A stretch of DNA of 64,000 nt from an uncultured Chthonomonas sp. (GTDB taxonomy: Bacteria; Armatimonadota; Chthonomonadetes; Chthonomonadales; Chthonomonadaceae): NCBI GenBank assembly GCA_903859705.1, contig CAIONQ010000154.1, forward strand, positions 49,868 through 113,867. Reading direction: 5' to 3'. How positions within the stretch are numbered: position 1 is the first letter of the stretch; each line of letters opens with the position of its first letter. Of this stretch, positions 45,909 through 54,252 are shown in pieces. Below the pieces are notes generated by a model. It did not search any database and was not told the DNA's origin. It saw only the letters and a program-made list of their open reading frames with translations. The translations under genes and the position numbers were made by a program.

Positions 45909-45940
45909 ACACTATAAGTGAACGTGTTCACTTATAGTGT
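45909..45940. promoter_or_regulatory. 32-bp near-perfect palindrome, operator-like
   Basis: ACACTATAAGTGAAC (45909-45923), GT, GTTCACTTATAGTGT (45926-45940): 15-bp perfect arms with a 2-base centre, situated between the divergent 67-residue ORF (start 45874) and the epimerase pseudogene (start 46001). Its AT-rich, long symmetric design fits a dimeric repressor or an autoregulated operator of TetR/GntR type. No regulator gene is immediately adjacent. Confidence 0.75.
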
Positions 45941-46000
45941 GTGCAACTTTATTGATGATTCCGCGCTCATTCCGTGGTTTCCTCGTTTTCAGTAGGCAGA

Positions 46001-46715
46001 ATGCATATTTTGATTGGCGGCGGTAGTGGGCAGATTGGTACTTTGCTTACGCGGCATTTACTGCAGGCGGGCATTGGGTTACCACACTTAGCCGTAGGCC
46101 CGGCGCGGCCGATAACTGGCTGCAGTGGGATGGCTGTTCCGTAAATGCGCTTGCGGACCCAATAGAGTGCGCAGATGTTGTAATTAACCTGATTGGCCGA
46201 AGTGTTAACTGCAGATACCATGCGGCAAACCGTTCGGAGATACTTTCTTCCAGAGCCAACTCCACTCGCGCCTTGTTCTTTTGCGCTCTGCAATGACGAT
46301 GAGCCCAGATCTTGGTGGGATTCTTGATGTTATGCTACGGCTTGCCCGCCAAGGACCTGGGGGCACACAGGGCAATGGGAAGCAGTATGTATCCTGAATA
46401 CACGAAATAGATTTTGTGCGTGCAGTTTACTGGCTGATAGCTAACGAGATGGAGGGTGCCGTAAACGTATGTGCGCCCGACCCGCTCCCGAATGAAGAGT
46501 TTATGCGGGTGCTGCGCCAGGAGGCAGGCATTAACTTTGGAATACCAACCAGACAGTGGATGCTTGAGATTGGTGCGCGGTTACTGAACACTGAAACAGA
46601 GTTGGTGCTGAAGAGCCGGCGTGTAGAGCCGGGCAGGCTGCTGGAGGCGGGGTTTGAATTTGAGTTTGAGCACTGGCGTGATGCTGCCCGAGATTTGATG
46701 GCACGGATAGCTTGA
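46001..46715 (+). pseudogene. SDR39U1/TIGR01777-type epimerase, decayed
   Basis: The start HILIGGGSGQIGTLLTRHLL at 46001 is the Rossmann opening of TIGR01777 NAD-dependent epimerases. A frameshift near 46076 moves the reading to GHWVTTLSRRPGADNWLQWDG...ADVVINLIGRSVNCRYHAANRSEIL, in the expected family order. About 100 residues are then missing near 46295, and the text resumes SPDLGGILDVMLRLARQG. A TGA at 46395-46397 replaces the Trp codon of the W-I-H-E-I-D-F motif. The C-terminal DUF1731-like domain (MRAVYWLIANEMEGAVNVCA to ARDLMARIA) is intact. At least three independent lesions make it a pseudogene; the 100-residue tail may still be translated from 46416. Confidence 0.85.
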
Positions 46716-46795
46716 ATCAGGAACAAAGCTTAATCTGGCTGAAACACGAAATATCTGAATTTGTAAGAAGGCACTGTCATATTGCTACATGCCGG

Positions 46796-48502
46796 TTACA
46801 CAACATCCTTAACAACCGGTGGGTGGATGGGCATGGAGTGTGAATTTTCTGCCCGATAAATTTTGGTTAACTCCTCAAATGCACTTTTGAGCTTTGGCCC
46901 GGTAAGGTTGCCCCCGGTGCGTAGCATTTCGGCATCGATTACGGCACGCAGGTAGAGAATGCGCCACCGCCAGCCTGTACGGGCCTGTGGTGTGAGCTTT
47001 AGGTCAGCCTCTTCCATTAGCATCAGCGCATCTGCAGCAGAGGGGCCAATCTGCTTCCGTTGGTGGTTGGTTTCCATAATCTCTATTGCCCGGGCTACGG
47101 AATCTACAACCTCTGGAGAGTACTCATAAGCCACGTACTCTTTTACCGTTTCGGAGGCTGGCTTATCCGGGCTCCAGTACAGCTGAGTACAAATTGCCTT
47201 ATTAATGTCTTCATAAATGCCTTCTGAGTAAGGAAAGCCGCCAGAGAGCTTACGCTCTGTTTGGTTCCATAACCTCTGGAAGCGTGCCGGAAGCGGGTTG
47301 GCGCCGTAACCGCCCCATGGGTTTTGGCCCCACATGCTTATTTCTGGGAAATTGATTAGCGGCAGGCCACCTGGTACACCGTGCTCCAGAGGATATCTCG
47401 GGAAATCCTCGTGGGAATCTGCCTGAATAAAGTTGAGCCAGCTCTTGTCTCTGGCAAGTAACTGCGTTAGCCCTTCCCATTCGCCGGCATCAGGAGTATC
47501 AAACATCCAGGTAGATAGGGCCACTTTGATGTGTGGGAACTGTTTGCGTGCAACCTGTGATAGCTCTTTACACAGGTTTGGGTAGCCTTTAGCTCCCCAT
47601 GGCCAGCAATCTGGGCAGCCGCACCCACCTTCATCATAGGGCCAGAAGTCCACATAATCCAGGCCAGATGTTGAGAATTCACGCAGCAGGCGTCGGAAAT
47701 TTGCGACGATGAGCGCTCGAGACTCTGGCTTGCTTGCGCAGAGGTTCACCCCAAAGTGCCCTCGCCTGCCCAGTGCATCTGGCACTGGGATTGCAAGCAG
47801 CTCTTTCGGTGTTGTGTTAAAACCTTCTGTTGGGTTGGTGATCATCATTACCTTAAGGCCAACCGCGCGGGCCGCCTTAAGCAGTATGTTGAGCCGTTGA
47901 ATGCTTTCGGCTGCGGCAGGGTTATCAAAGCTCGGGTAGTGCCAGCGCCCAAACGTAACGGTAATGGTGTTGACGCCCCACAGTGCAAGATCTGCTAAGT
48001 ACTCTTCTACCTCTGCGATGGGGGCGGCTTCGTACCAGTTTGCAAAGTGTGTTGCAAGGTAGATTCCTCGCATCTGGCAGGCAGGCACAGAGGTACCCTG
48101 CCACTCTGAGGGAGCGAAGCCCTCTGAATGGAATCGTGATGTTCGCAGGAACTTACCGCAGCCTGCGGTTAGCCCTGAGGGGTTGCTACCCAGAATTTGA
48201 ATATGGCTGGCAGATTTCTGGGCAACCTGAAATCCGCCAGCTGTTATTGTAGGATCGATACCCAGTTCAATAATTAACGCTGCAGAACCGGTACGCACTA
48301 TGGTTACGTTGCTTCGTTTTAGGATTCGATTTGCAACTATTTCGGATGCGCGGCGGGATTGGTCTGCGGAGTTAGAGGCAATTCGGATTGTTTTAACGGT
48401 GCCTGGAGGCAGTGGGGAATTCGGCACAGCCCGGGAGTTGGTTGATGCCGTAGACAAACAGGCTGCGGCCGCTGCCTGAAGTATTTCTTTGCGTGAAAAC
48501 AT
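46796..48502 (-). CDS. Secreted glycoside-hydrolase-like protein with GCGCPDC motif
   Basis: 568 residues; ATG at 48502 chosen because it follows AGGAAGG at 8 bases and gives MFSRKEILQAAAAACLST, a Tat/Sec-like leader. The N-terminal part (SHIQILGSNPSGLTAGCGKFLR) resembles the GH20/GH67-type beta domain that precedes a TIM barrel. The barrel carries YVDFWPYDEGGCGCPDCWPW near 285, a cysteine-rich insert with acidic residue typical of proteins related to GH67 alpha-glucuronidases, DUF4838 or GH20-like proteins. The catalytic pair cannot be assigned. Substrate unknown; the 100-residue C-terminal helical part is unlike these families. Confidence 0.68.
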   Translation of the reverse strand: MFSRKEILQAAAAACLSTASTNSRAVPNSPLPPGTVKTIRIASNSADQSRRASEIVANRILKRSNVTIVRTGSAALIIELGIDPTITAGGFQVAQKSASHIQILGSNPSGLTAGCGKFLRTSRFHSEGFAPSEWQGTSVPACQMRGIYLATHFANWYEAAPIAEVEEYLADLALWGVNTITVTFGRWHYPSFDNPAAAESIQRLNILLKAARAVGLKVMMITNPTEGFNTTPKELLAIPVPDALGRRGHFGVNLCASKPESRALIVANFRRLLREFSTSGLDYVDFWPYDEGGCGCPDCWPWGAKGYPNLCKELSQVARKQFPHIKVALSTWMFDTPDAGEWEGLTQLLARDKSWLNFIQADSHEDFPRYPLEHGVPGGLPLINFPEISMWGQNPWGGYGANPLPARFQRLWNQTERKLSGGFPYSEGIYEDINKAICTQLYWSPDKPASETVKEYVAYEYSPEVVDSVARAIEIMETNHQRKQIGPSAADALMLMEEADLKLTPQARTGWRWRILYLRAVIDAEMLRTGGNLTGPKLKSAFEELTKIYRAENSHSMPIHPPVVKDVV

Positions 48503-48576
48503 GGTTCTGCCTTCCTGCGCAAATAAATGGGCAGGCCGTATTGTTATTGGTGATATCACTCACCGAGCGCGCCATC

Positions 48577-49188
48577 CTATACCAGGTCTGGGTTAATCCA
48601 CGCCACACGCTTTTCCTGTTTTTCGCAGGCTTCTGCAATTATCTCTTCGGTGGATCGGAACAGATCTTCTGCGGGCATTTTGAAAAGTGCCAGAAGGCGC
48701 AGCATTGCTTGCTGGTGGGTTTCCAGCCTGCCATCGGCAAGGATGTGGTTTACTGCAATTCCCTGGGTTTCAAGGTGGCGCGCTATTAGCAGCGTGCGGT
48801 GGCACTCCAGCGGTTCCTGCTCTGCGCACATCAGTGCAATACGTTTCTGTTTGCAGAGCTCGGATAAAACGGTTACTCCGCGCAGAAAGGGATCTGATTT
48901 TGCCAGGCGGCTATACACTACCTGGCCGTTTTCGTAACAGTTGCGATCCGGCGTGCGCACGCCCAGCTTGGTGCCAGCATACAGGTATTGAATGCCCAAC
49001 TGCGGCAGCTCTTTCGCAATGTTTTCGCGGTTATAAACTGGTTGCCAGCGGCTGTAGGGCATGGATCGCACATCTACGACAGTCGCCACACCATGCGCGT
49101 GCAGCAGGTGCAGAAAACGCGGCAGTTCATGCGTGGAGTGGCCAATTGTGTAGATGGCACCGTTGTGGTCAGGTTGCTTGGCCTCCAT
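48577..49188 (-). CDS. DUF488-domain protein
   Basis: 203 residues from the ATG at 49188, one base after the stop of the preceding gene (49190), so it is coupled to it; the frame extends upstream to 49428 but that part overlaps the AlkZ-like gene. DUF488 motifs: IYTIGHSTHELPRFLHLLHA (about 12-31), VVDVRSMPYSRWQP near 38 (the conserved DVR-x-P), CAEQEPLECHRTLLIARHL near 136 (the E-x-C-H-R-x motif). Family function unknown; members appear in DNA-repair and stress loci. Pairing with an AlkZ-like protein is suggestive. Confidence 0.87.
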   Translation of the reverse strand: MEAKQPDHNGAIYTIGHSTHELPRFLHLLHAHGVATVVDVRSMPYSRWQPVYNRENIAKELPQLGIQYLYAGTKLGVRTPDRNCYENGQVVYSRLAKSDPFLRGVTVLSELCKQKRIALMCAEQEPLECHRTLLIARHLETQGIAVNHILADGRLETHQQAMLRLLALFKMPAEDLFRSTEEIIAEACEKQEKRVAWINPDLV

Positions 49189-49189
49189 A

Positions 49190-50386
49190 TCAGGCAGATG
49201 CCTCATCTCGCAGATGGCGCAGCGCCAGCAGTTTTGGTTCGCGGCTTTTTGGGGAATCCAGGCTAAAAGAGCGGGCATCTCCCAGCTCTTCTTGAACATA
49301 TTTCTCAGTTTGTGCTGCTGCGGCAAGCAGGGCATCGGTGTGTTTAACCCACGACATCCATACCAGTTCGCCAGCAACCGAATCAAACTCCCACAATCCC
49401 ACCAGGCGGCCACGATCCAGAATTCCATGGCAGCTCAGTTCCGTAAGCTCTCCTGCGTTTTTTAAGCCCTTTTCTGTGGGGGCTTGATTGGCCTGATCAG
49501 ACTCTGCCAGCCAGAACCTGCTGCCTCGCCGGTTTAGCAAAAAGCTATCCATGGAACCAACAAAACGGTAATCCGGGGTAGTAGGCGGGGTGTATTCGGC
49601 ATACTCCGCACTTGCATCCGGAAAGGAAAGCAGATCTGTGCCAGCTTCGAAGGCATGTACTCCTGAAGAAGTTAGGGCAGCCTGTGCTGCTTTTACGGAT
49701 AGCAGGCTAAACTCTCGAAACTCTTTCAACGTTGCAGCGCCTGCCCAGCTAAAGTACTGAATGGCCAGCTCTCTGGCAGCAGTTTCGGCATCTGGCATAT
49801 CTGTTATGGGCGGATCCCAAAGTTCGTAATCGTAACGTTGCGTATCCAGGCGGCCGTTGGCTGGCTTCCGCCGGATTACCCCATCGGTTTGAAGCAGAGA
49901 TAGGGCAAGAGGCAAAGAGGTGGTAAGCCCCTTTTTCTTTCCTTCTTCTCCAAAGCTGCGCACCAGGTTGCCCAGTTTTGGCTTCATATCGGCTGGCGAT
50001 AGTGGGCCGCTCTTCAGTGCAGCAGCCACTCCAAGTTTCAGGGCATCAATTTCTTCTTCCAAACATCCAAGTTTCCGAGCGGTGGAAAGTTCGGTGGAAC
50101 CGCTATGCGGCTTAGCCACGGCCAGGCCAAGTGCAAAGTGATCGGCTGGCAGCAGATACGTGCAGGCGCGCGCGCTCGGTAGTTCAAACAGCTCAAGGCT
50201 TACTGCCAGGCTATCTACTGTCTGCCTGCCTTCTCCGCTTCTGGCTTTGATGGCCAGGTAGGGGCTAACCCCGCCTACAGATCGCTGCCATCCAGCAGTT
50301 TTCAGGGCCTCTCTTGCCGTTGAAAAGCGGGTGCCAATGAGGCCCTGCCGATGCGCCACCCAGCTTCGATACTTAACTTCGTCCAA
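49190..50386 (-). CDS. AlkZ-like winged-helix (HTH_42) protein
   Basis: 398 residues of the winged-helix HTH_42 superfamily, whose studied members AlkZ/YcaQ are DNA glycosylases that unhook interstrand cross-links or remove bulky alkyl bases. The N-terminus WVAHRQGLIGTRF and later GSMDSFLLNRRGSRFWLAE plus HGILDRGRLVGLWEF fit the family. The catalytic Q-x-Q pair of AlkZ is not obvious: near residue 39-48 the text is GVSPYLAIKARSG, with no Gln, so this may be a divergent subgroup of uncertain enzymatic role (a DNA-binding or toxin-related function is possible). Coupled to DUF488 gene by a one-base gap. Confidence 0.78.
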   Translation of the reverse strand: MDEVKYRSWVAHRQGLIGTRFSTAREALKTAGWQRSVGGVSPYLAIKARSGEGRQTVDSLAVSLELFELPSARACTYLLPADHFALGLAVAKPHSGSTELSTARKLGCLEEEIDALKLGVAAALKSGPLSPADMKPKLGNLVRSFGEEGKKKGLTTSLPLALSLLQTDGVIRRKPANGRLDTQRYDYELWDPPITDMPDAETAARELAIQYFSWAGAATLKEFREFSLLSVKAAQAALTSSGVHAFEAGTDLLSFPDASAEYAEYTPPTTPDYRFVGSMDSFLLNRRGSRFWLAESDQANQAPTEKGLKNAGELTELSCHGILDRGRLVGLWEFDSVAGELVWMSWVKHTDALLAAAAQTEKYVQEELGDARSFSLDSPKSREPKLLALRHLRDEASA

Positions 50387-50405
50387 AGCGTAGCCCCCCG
50401 TTAGT

Positions 50406-51638
50406 CTATTTACCTGCCTGTGGGCAAATGTGCTCGGTGCTTACAACCAGGCCCCTGTTATCTTCCACATTTATGTACCAGGCGGTGGCGCCTGCCGGTA
50501 CCTGCGCAGTTACCTTACCTGCTGCCAACTGAGCAGGTAGGGTTTTCCAATCTCGTTGTTGCCATGCGCCAGAATCTACGGTGTAGTTTAGCTCTGCCTT
50601 AACAATAGGGGCTGAGGAGTGGAAGGTAGCCTGTGCCGTTTGCCCGGAGGCAGATACGCCAGTGATTATTGCCAGTGGTTTGCCATCGCGGAACATTGCA
50701 TCTGCTACAGCAAGAATCTCCGCCGGGTTTTCACCGGCTCCGCCATGGCCATGCGGCATGCGCACGCGCATACACAGAGTGCGAGGTGATTTGGGCAGGC
50801 GGTAAGACTTCTGCAAAGAATCTGGCGGGTAGGCAAAATCATTGGTGCCATCCACCCACAGCATCGGCATGCGTACCTGCGGCAGGTAAACCGATGGATC
50901 CCACATTTTAAGCCAGTTCTCGGCTTTTTGCGGCCCCATGCCGGTAAAGGTTGGCACCCATACCGAATCTTCGCCCAGAAACCCGCAGCCATAAACGGGG
51001 GCGGCAAACCGAAACCTTGGATCGGCGGCTGCAATAATGCACGTGAGGTAGCCACCCCAGCTGATACCGGTTAGGCCTGTGCGATTGGGGTCGACCTCTG
51101 GCATGGATCGGATAAGCGAGTGTGCGAGGATGGCATCTGCAACTGCGTGGTAGGTCCATTGATCTTCGATAGGGTCATCAACTTGATCAAAGCCGCCCCA
51201 CCCTGGTGGTCCGCCCTGAGGATCTTTTGGGTGATTGGAGTACCGGCCCTCGTTGATACACCCACAGGTATCCATACTGATAGCCGCATATCCACGATCC
51301 ATCCAGAGTTTTACCCAGGGAATAAATGCCGAACCCCCTCCGCCGTGCACCAGCACCATTGCCGGAATTTTGTGGCCAGGTTCTGTTTTGGGGATGCCGA
51401 TATAAGCAAAAACACGTGTGTGGTGTCCCTTGTATGGCACGCCATCAAAGAAGATCGCTTTGATGCCGTCGGCGGGGGCACCATGGGTGGGGTCCAACAC
51501 ATAAGAAGGCGCATTCCCTAGCGATTTCAAACTCCATGGAGTGTGCCAGGGCTTTGTTTGCTGTGCCAACGTGCCGCAAGCAACAGATACCAGCAGTGCA
51601 ATGGAAGCCGTTACCCTGAGAAGAGATGGAAAGCCCAT
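50406..51638 (-). CDS. Secreted alpha/beta hydrolase (dienelactone/acetyl-xylan-esterase-like)
   Basis: 410 residues, signal peptide about 1-25 (ASIALLVSVACGTLAQ). Fold: AMVLVHGGGGSAF near 95 is the oxyanion strand, GLTGISWGGYLTC near 187 is the nucleophile elbow (Ser within G-I-S-W-G-G), VDGTNDFAYPPDSLQK near 268 supplies the Asp, and MPHGHGG near 300 the His. The last 90 residues form an Ig/beta-rich tail. An esterase acting on acylated sugars is plausible, given the carbohydrate-rich surroundings; dipeptidyl-peptidase-like activity is also possible. Monocistronic, 51 bases upstream of the AlkZ-like start, and not obviously cotranscribed. Confidence 0.82.
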   Translation of the reverse strand: MGFPSLLRVTASIALLVSVACGTLAQQTKPWHTPWSLKSLGNAPSYVLDPTHGAPADGIKAIFFDGVPYKGHHTRVFAYIGIPKTEPGHKIPAMVLVHGGGGSAFIPWVKLWMDRGYAAISMDTCGCINEGRYSNHPKDPQGGPPGWGGFDQVDDPIEDQWTYHAVADAILAHSLIRSMPEVDPNRTGLTGISWGGYLTCIIAAADPRFRFAAPVYGCGFLGEDSVWVPTFTGMGPQKAENWLKMWDPSVYLPQVRMPMLWVDGTNDFAYPPDSLQKSYRLPKSPRTLCMRVRMPHGHGGAGENPAEILAVADAMFRDGKPLAIITGVSASGQTAQATFHSSAPIVKAELNYTVDSGAWQQRDWKTLPAQLAAGKVTAQVPAGATAWYINVEDNRGLVVSTEHICPQAGK

Positions 51639-51896
51639 GGCGTACCCCCGTGTGGTGAACTAATGAGATTTACAGAAGCTATAACGTTGTAGCACAGAAC
51701 GGGGAACAAGGCCATATGAAATCGGCATTGCTCCCATGTGGCCAAAGGCGACTTAAGTATGTTCGGTACGTTCACAATTCGATCCTTCATATTATAACTT
51801 TTAGTAGACATAAATACGCTTTATTAGATATACTGTTTTTGTTGTTATGATCGTCTTACAAACCTGTGTACTGAGGGTGATGGGTGGGAAGATGCA

Positions 51897-52940
51897 ATGA
51901 CTATAAAACAGCAACGCAAGCGGGTTACCCGGGAACCTCGTGTAGATTGGGATGGTGCCTGGAAAGAGGCCATACAGCAGCTGTTTGGCCCATTTCTGGA
52001 GCTGTTGTTTCCTGAGTTATTTGCGCTGGTAGATTGGGGCATTCCACCGGTGTTTCTAGAGCAGGAGTTTCGGCTGATAAGGCGCCGTGCTAAAATCGGT
52101 AAGAGCTCTGTGGATAAGCTGGCACGGGTTCAAACGGTAGATGGATCGCTGCGTACATTGCTAATCCACATGGAGTTTCAGAACCAGGTAGATAAAGATA
52201 TTGAGGAGCGGTTGTATACTTATAATACTTCCATCTCCCTGATATTGCAGGAGCAAGTAGTTACAGTAGCAGTGCTTGGAGATAGCGATTCGGATTGGAA
52301 GCCAGATACATACTCCTTCGCAGCCGGTGGGTTCAATGTTTGTATGCATTTTCCAATCGCCAAGCTGTTGGATTACAGCAGCCAGTGGGATATGCTGGAG
52401 GCAAGCACCAACCCATTTGCCGTAGTGGTGATGGCGCATCTAAAGTCGCTTGAAACGTATGGACAACCAGAGTCGCGGTTTGAGTGGAAGCTGCGGATAG
52501 CAGAATCGCTGTATGCGCAAACAGGTTCCCATTCTAAAGTGAAGATAGAGCAGTTGATACTGTTTATCGATCTGCTTATGCCACAAACCGAACAGTATGA
52601 GACTACTTATGTAGCCCGGGTTCACGAATTAGAGGAGCAGCAAACCGTGAAAACACTGGCGCCAATGCAAAAGCTATTTATTAAGCAAGGCCGACAAGAG
52701 GGCCGACAAGAGGGCCGACAAGAAGGTCGACAAGAGGGTCGACAAGAGGGCCTACAAGAGGGCATGTTGGAAGGCCGCCAGGAAGGCATGCACCTGTTGC
52801 TTCTGGCACAAATAGCCGCTCGCTTTGGCGAAGTTCCTGAAGAAATTGAAGTTAAGGTTCAAGGTCTGTCTGTAGATGCAGCCAGAGAAGTAGCGATTAA
52901 GCTAATCACCGCAACAAGCCTGGCAGAACTTGGATTGTGA
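51897..52940 (+). CDS. Rpn-family PD-(D/E)XK nuclease with DUF4351 C-terminus
   Basis: 347 residues. The Rpn/YhgA group promotes recombination and carries a PD-(D/E)xK nuclease fold: WDGAWKEAIQQLFGPFLELLFPELFA at the N-terminus, then VDKLARVQTVDGSLRTLLIHMEFQNQVDKDIEERLYTYN (about 64-104), where HMEFQ is the E-x-Q of the core. The C-terminus LLLAQIAARFGEVPEEIEVKVQGL is the DUF4351 domain. Between them lies an array of 12-base repeats encoding GRQE units (see repeat entry). It is AT-richer than its neighbours. Possibly a mobile or toxin-like element; partially duplicated just downstream. Confidence 0.88.
   Translation: MTIKQQRKRVTREPRVDWDGAWKEAIQQLFGPFLELLFPELFALVDWGIPPVFLEQEFRLIRRRAKIGKSSVDKLARVQTVDGSLRTLLIHMEFQNQVDKDIEERLYTYNTSISLILQEQVVTVAVLGDSDSDWKPDTYSFAAGGFNVCMHFPIAKLLDYSSQWDMLEASTNPFAVVVMAHLKSLETYGQPESRFEWKLRIAESLYAQTGSHSKVKIEQLILFIDLLMPQTEQYETTYVARVHELEEQQTVKTLAPMQKLFIKQGRQEGRQEGRQEGRQEGRQEGLQEGMLEGRQEGMHLLLLAQIAARFGEVPEEIEVKVQGLSVDAAREVAIKLITATSLAELGL
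52689..52784 (+). repeat. Twelve-base tandem repeat array inside the rpn-like gene
   Basis: Eight 12-base units, mostly GGCCGACAAGAG or near variants (GGTCGACAAGAG, GGCCTACAAGAG), in frame, encoding repeats of G-R-Q-E. The homologous array in the downstream duplicate is at 53061-53132. Confidence 0.88.
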
Positions 52941-53000
52941 TGTTGCCAGCACCTATGAAAAGAATAGTGATCTAAGGCTCTGTACGCCGTGAGACCGGGC

Positions 53001-53288
53001 TTAGAGGAGCAGCAAACCGTGAAAACACTGGCACCAATGCAAAAGCTATTTATTAAGCAAGGCCGGCAAGAGGGCCGGCAAGAGGGCCGGCAAGAGGGCC
53101 GAGAAGAGGGCCGGCAAGAGGGCCGGCAGGAAGGCATGCACCTGTTGCTTATGGCACAAATAGCCGCTCGCTTTGGCGAAGTTCCTGAAGAAATTGAAGT
53201 TAAGGTTCAAGGTCTGTCTGTAGATGCGGCCAGAGAAGTAGCGATTAAGCTAATCACCGCAACCGGCCTGGCAGAACTTGGGCTGTGA
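53001..53288 (+). pseudogene. Partial tandem duplicate of the rpn-like gene 3' end
   Basis: From TTAGAGGAGCAGCAAACCGTG (53001) to the stop at 53286-53288, this is a near-copy of 52629-52940, nearly identical except that it has two fewer 12-base units. It encodes the last 90-odd residues, the GRQE array plus the DUF4351 domain. Its nominal GTG start (52989) and lack of the nuclease core mean it cannot be a nuclease; it could yield a short DUF4351 peptide or be debris of a tandem duplication. Confidence 0.82.
53061..53132 (+). repeat. Twelve-base repeat array in the duplicate
   Basis: Six units, five of them GGCCGGCAAGAG/GGCCGGCAGGAA and one GGCCGAGAAGAG. The Arg codon is CGG here but CGA in the first array, so units resemble each other within an array more than between arrays. 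Confidence 0.88.
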
Positions 53289-53458
53289 TGACGCCGCTAT
53301 CTATTTGAGCGTTTGTATTCTTTGAACGGACGATGAGTTGCTCTCGCTAAATTTGCAGGGAATAGCGTTTTAAAGCATAAATATGTTGTCGACTCCGCCA
53401 CAGGGCGGGTCTGTCTGGAAGCCTTCCGCTATCGTTTGATGGAGAGGAGGTGGTCCAT

Positions 53459-53617
53459 ATGGCATCAACGCCCTGGTCGCTGCGCGATAGTCCTGTATCG
53501 CTGGCAGTTGCAACGATCGGGCTGATAGTCGTAATACTCGTGCTGGGATTTATTACAGTGCGAACCGGCAATATCTGGATTAAGAGCTACATCCAGCACC
53601 ACGCCATATCCCCGTAG
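53459..53617 (+). CDS. Small (52-residue) single-TM protein
   Basis: ATG at 53459 preceded by GGAGAGGAGGTGG, a strong ribosome site. Sequence: a short polar start MASTPWSLRDSPVSLAVATI, a TM helix (about VAVATIGLIVVILVLGFITV, residues 14-36), then a polar C-terminus ending IQHHAISP. No family recognised. Length below usual annotation cut-offs. An intrinsic-type hairpin follows it at 53653-53690. Confidence 0.62.
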   Translation: MASTPWSLRDSPVSLAVATIGLIVVILVLGFITVRTGNIWIKSYIQHHAISP

Positions 53618-53652
53618 CTCTGTTCACCGTTATCATACATATCTATCCAATA

Positions 53653-53690
53653 CAAAAGCCCCCGGAGCCAATTGGCTTCCGGGGCTTTTG
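53653..53690. terminator. Intrinsic terminator hairpin
   Basis: CAAAAGCCCCCGGAGCCA (53653-53670) pairs imperfectly with TGGCTTCCGGGGCTTTTG (53673-53690) around AT; long GC stem with A- and T-run ends. Serves the small membrane ORF and possibly the convergent 53776 gene. Confidence 0.8.
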
Positions 53691-53775
53691 ATTCTTTATT
53701 CCGCAATTTTACGGTTGGGTACTGGTGTTGTATGTGTGGCAAATACCGATCTAACACGGCAGTGGGCATCCGATG

Positions 53776-54252
53776 TTAGTTGGATGTAAGCCTTCGCCCC
53801 GGCAGCAACAGGTTATTGAGGATGGCCCGTGCGGTATCCAGGTGGCGCATGGTAGTGCGGAAGGGCTGATCGCTTACGCTTACGCAGGCGTTCAGCGCCG
53901 CGCAGGTAGCCTCATCCAGCAGTATGGGGTCCACATAGATAGTATCATCTGCTGCACGCTGCCTCACATCATCCAGCGCTGCCATAACCCGATCTATTTC
54001 TTCTCTCATGGCCCTGCGCGAGGCATCAATAATGGCACGCCTGCAAATACGCCTATCATCAAGAAGGCTTTCAGTGGAGTCGCTGATGATGGCAGGGAGG
54101 CTGTTCGCCAGCTGATCTAACCGGGAGAGCGTAGCTAGCGATAAAGGTATTCCACCATTCTGCATGGCTTCAAGGGCGAACTGAAAAGCGGCCCGATAGG
54201 TATCAGAGTGGGTTTCGGTCGTGGAGAGGTCGCTGATCTGAGCGAGGCTCAT
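53776..54252 (-). CDS. Hypothetical helical protein, unknown function
   Basis: 158 residues from the ATG at 54252, which has GGAG 10 bases upstream; the frame to 54279 starts with a GTG and adds 9 residues. All-alpha and charged: DTYRAAFQFALEAMQNGGIP, RRAIIDASRRAMREEIDRVMAALDDVRQR, QPFRTTMRHLDTARAILNNLL. No signal or TM. Resembles nothing I recognise; could be a small regulatory or antitoxin-like protein but there is no partner. Confidence 0.6.
   Translation of the reverse strand: MSLAQISDLSTTETHSDTYRAAFQFALEAMQNGGIPLSLATLSRLDQLANSLPAIISDSTESLLDDRRICRRAIIDASRRAMREEIDRVMAALDDVRQRAADDTIYVDPILLDEATCAALNACVSVSDQPFRTTMRHLDTARAILNNLLLPGRRLTSN

Noticed and set aside
45875..45931. N-terminal extension of the 67-residue ORF from GTG 45931
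   Set aside because: That start lies inside the 32-bp palindrome; ATG 45874 has a ribosome site.
52989..53288. A second complete rpn-like gene
   Set aside because: Only the repeat array and DUF4351 domain are present; the nuclease core is missing and the GTG start is implausible.
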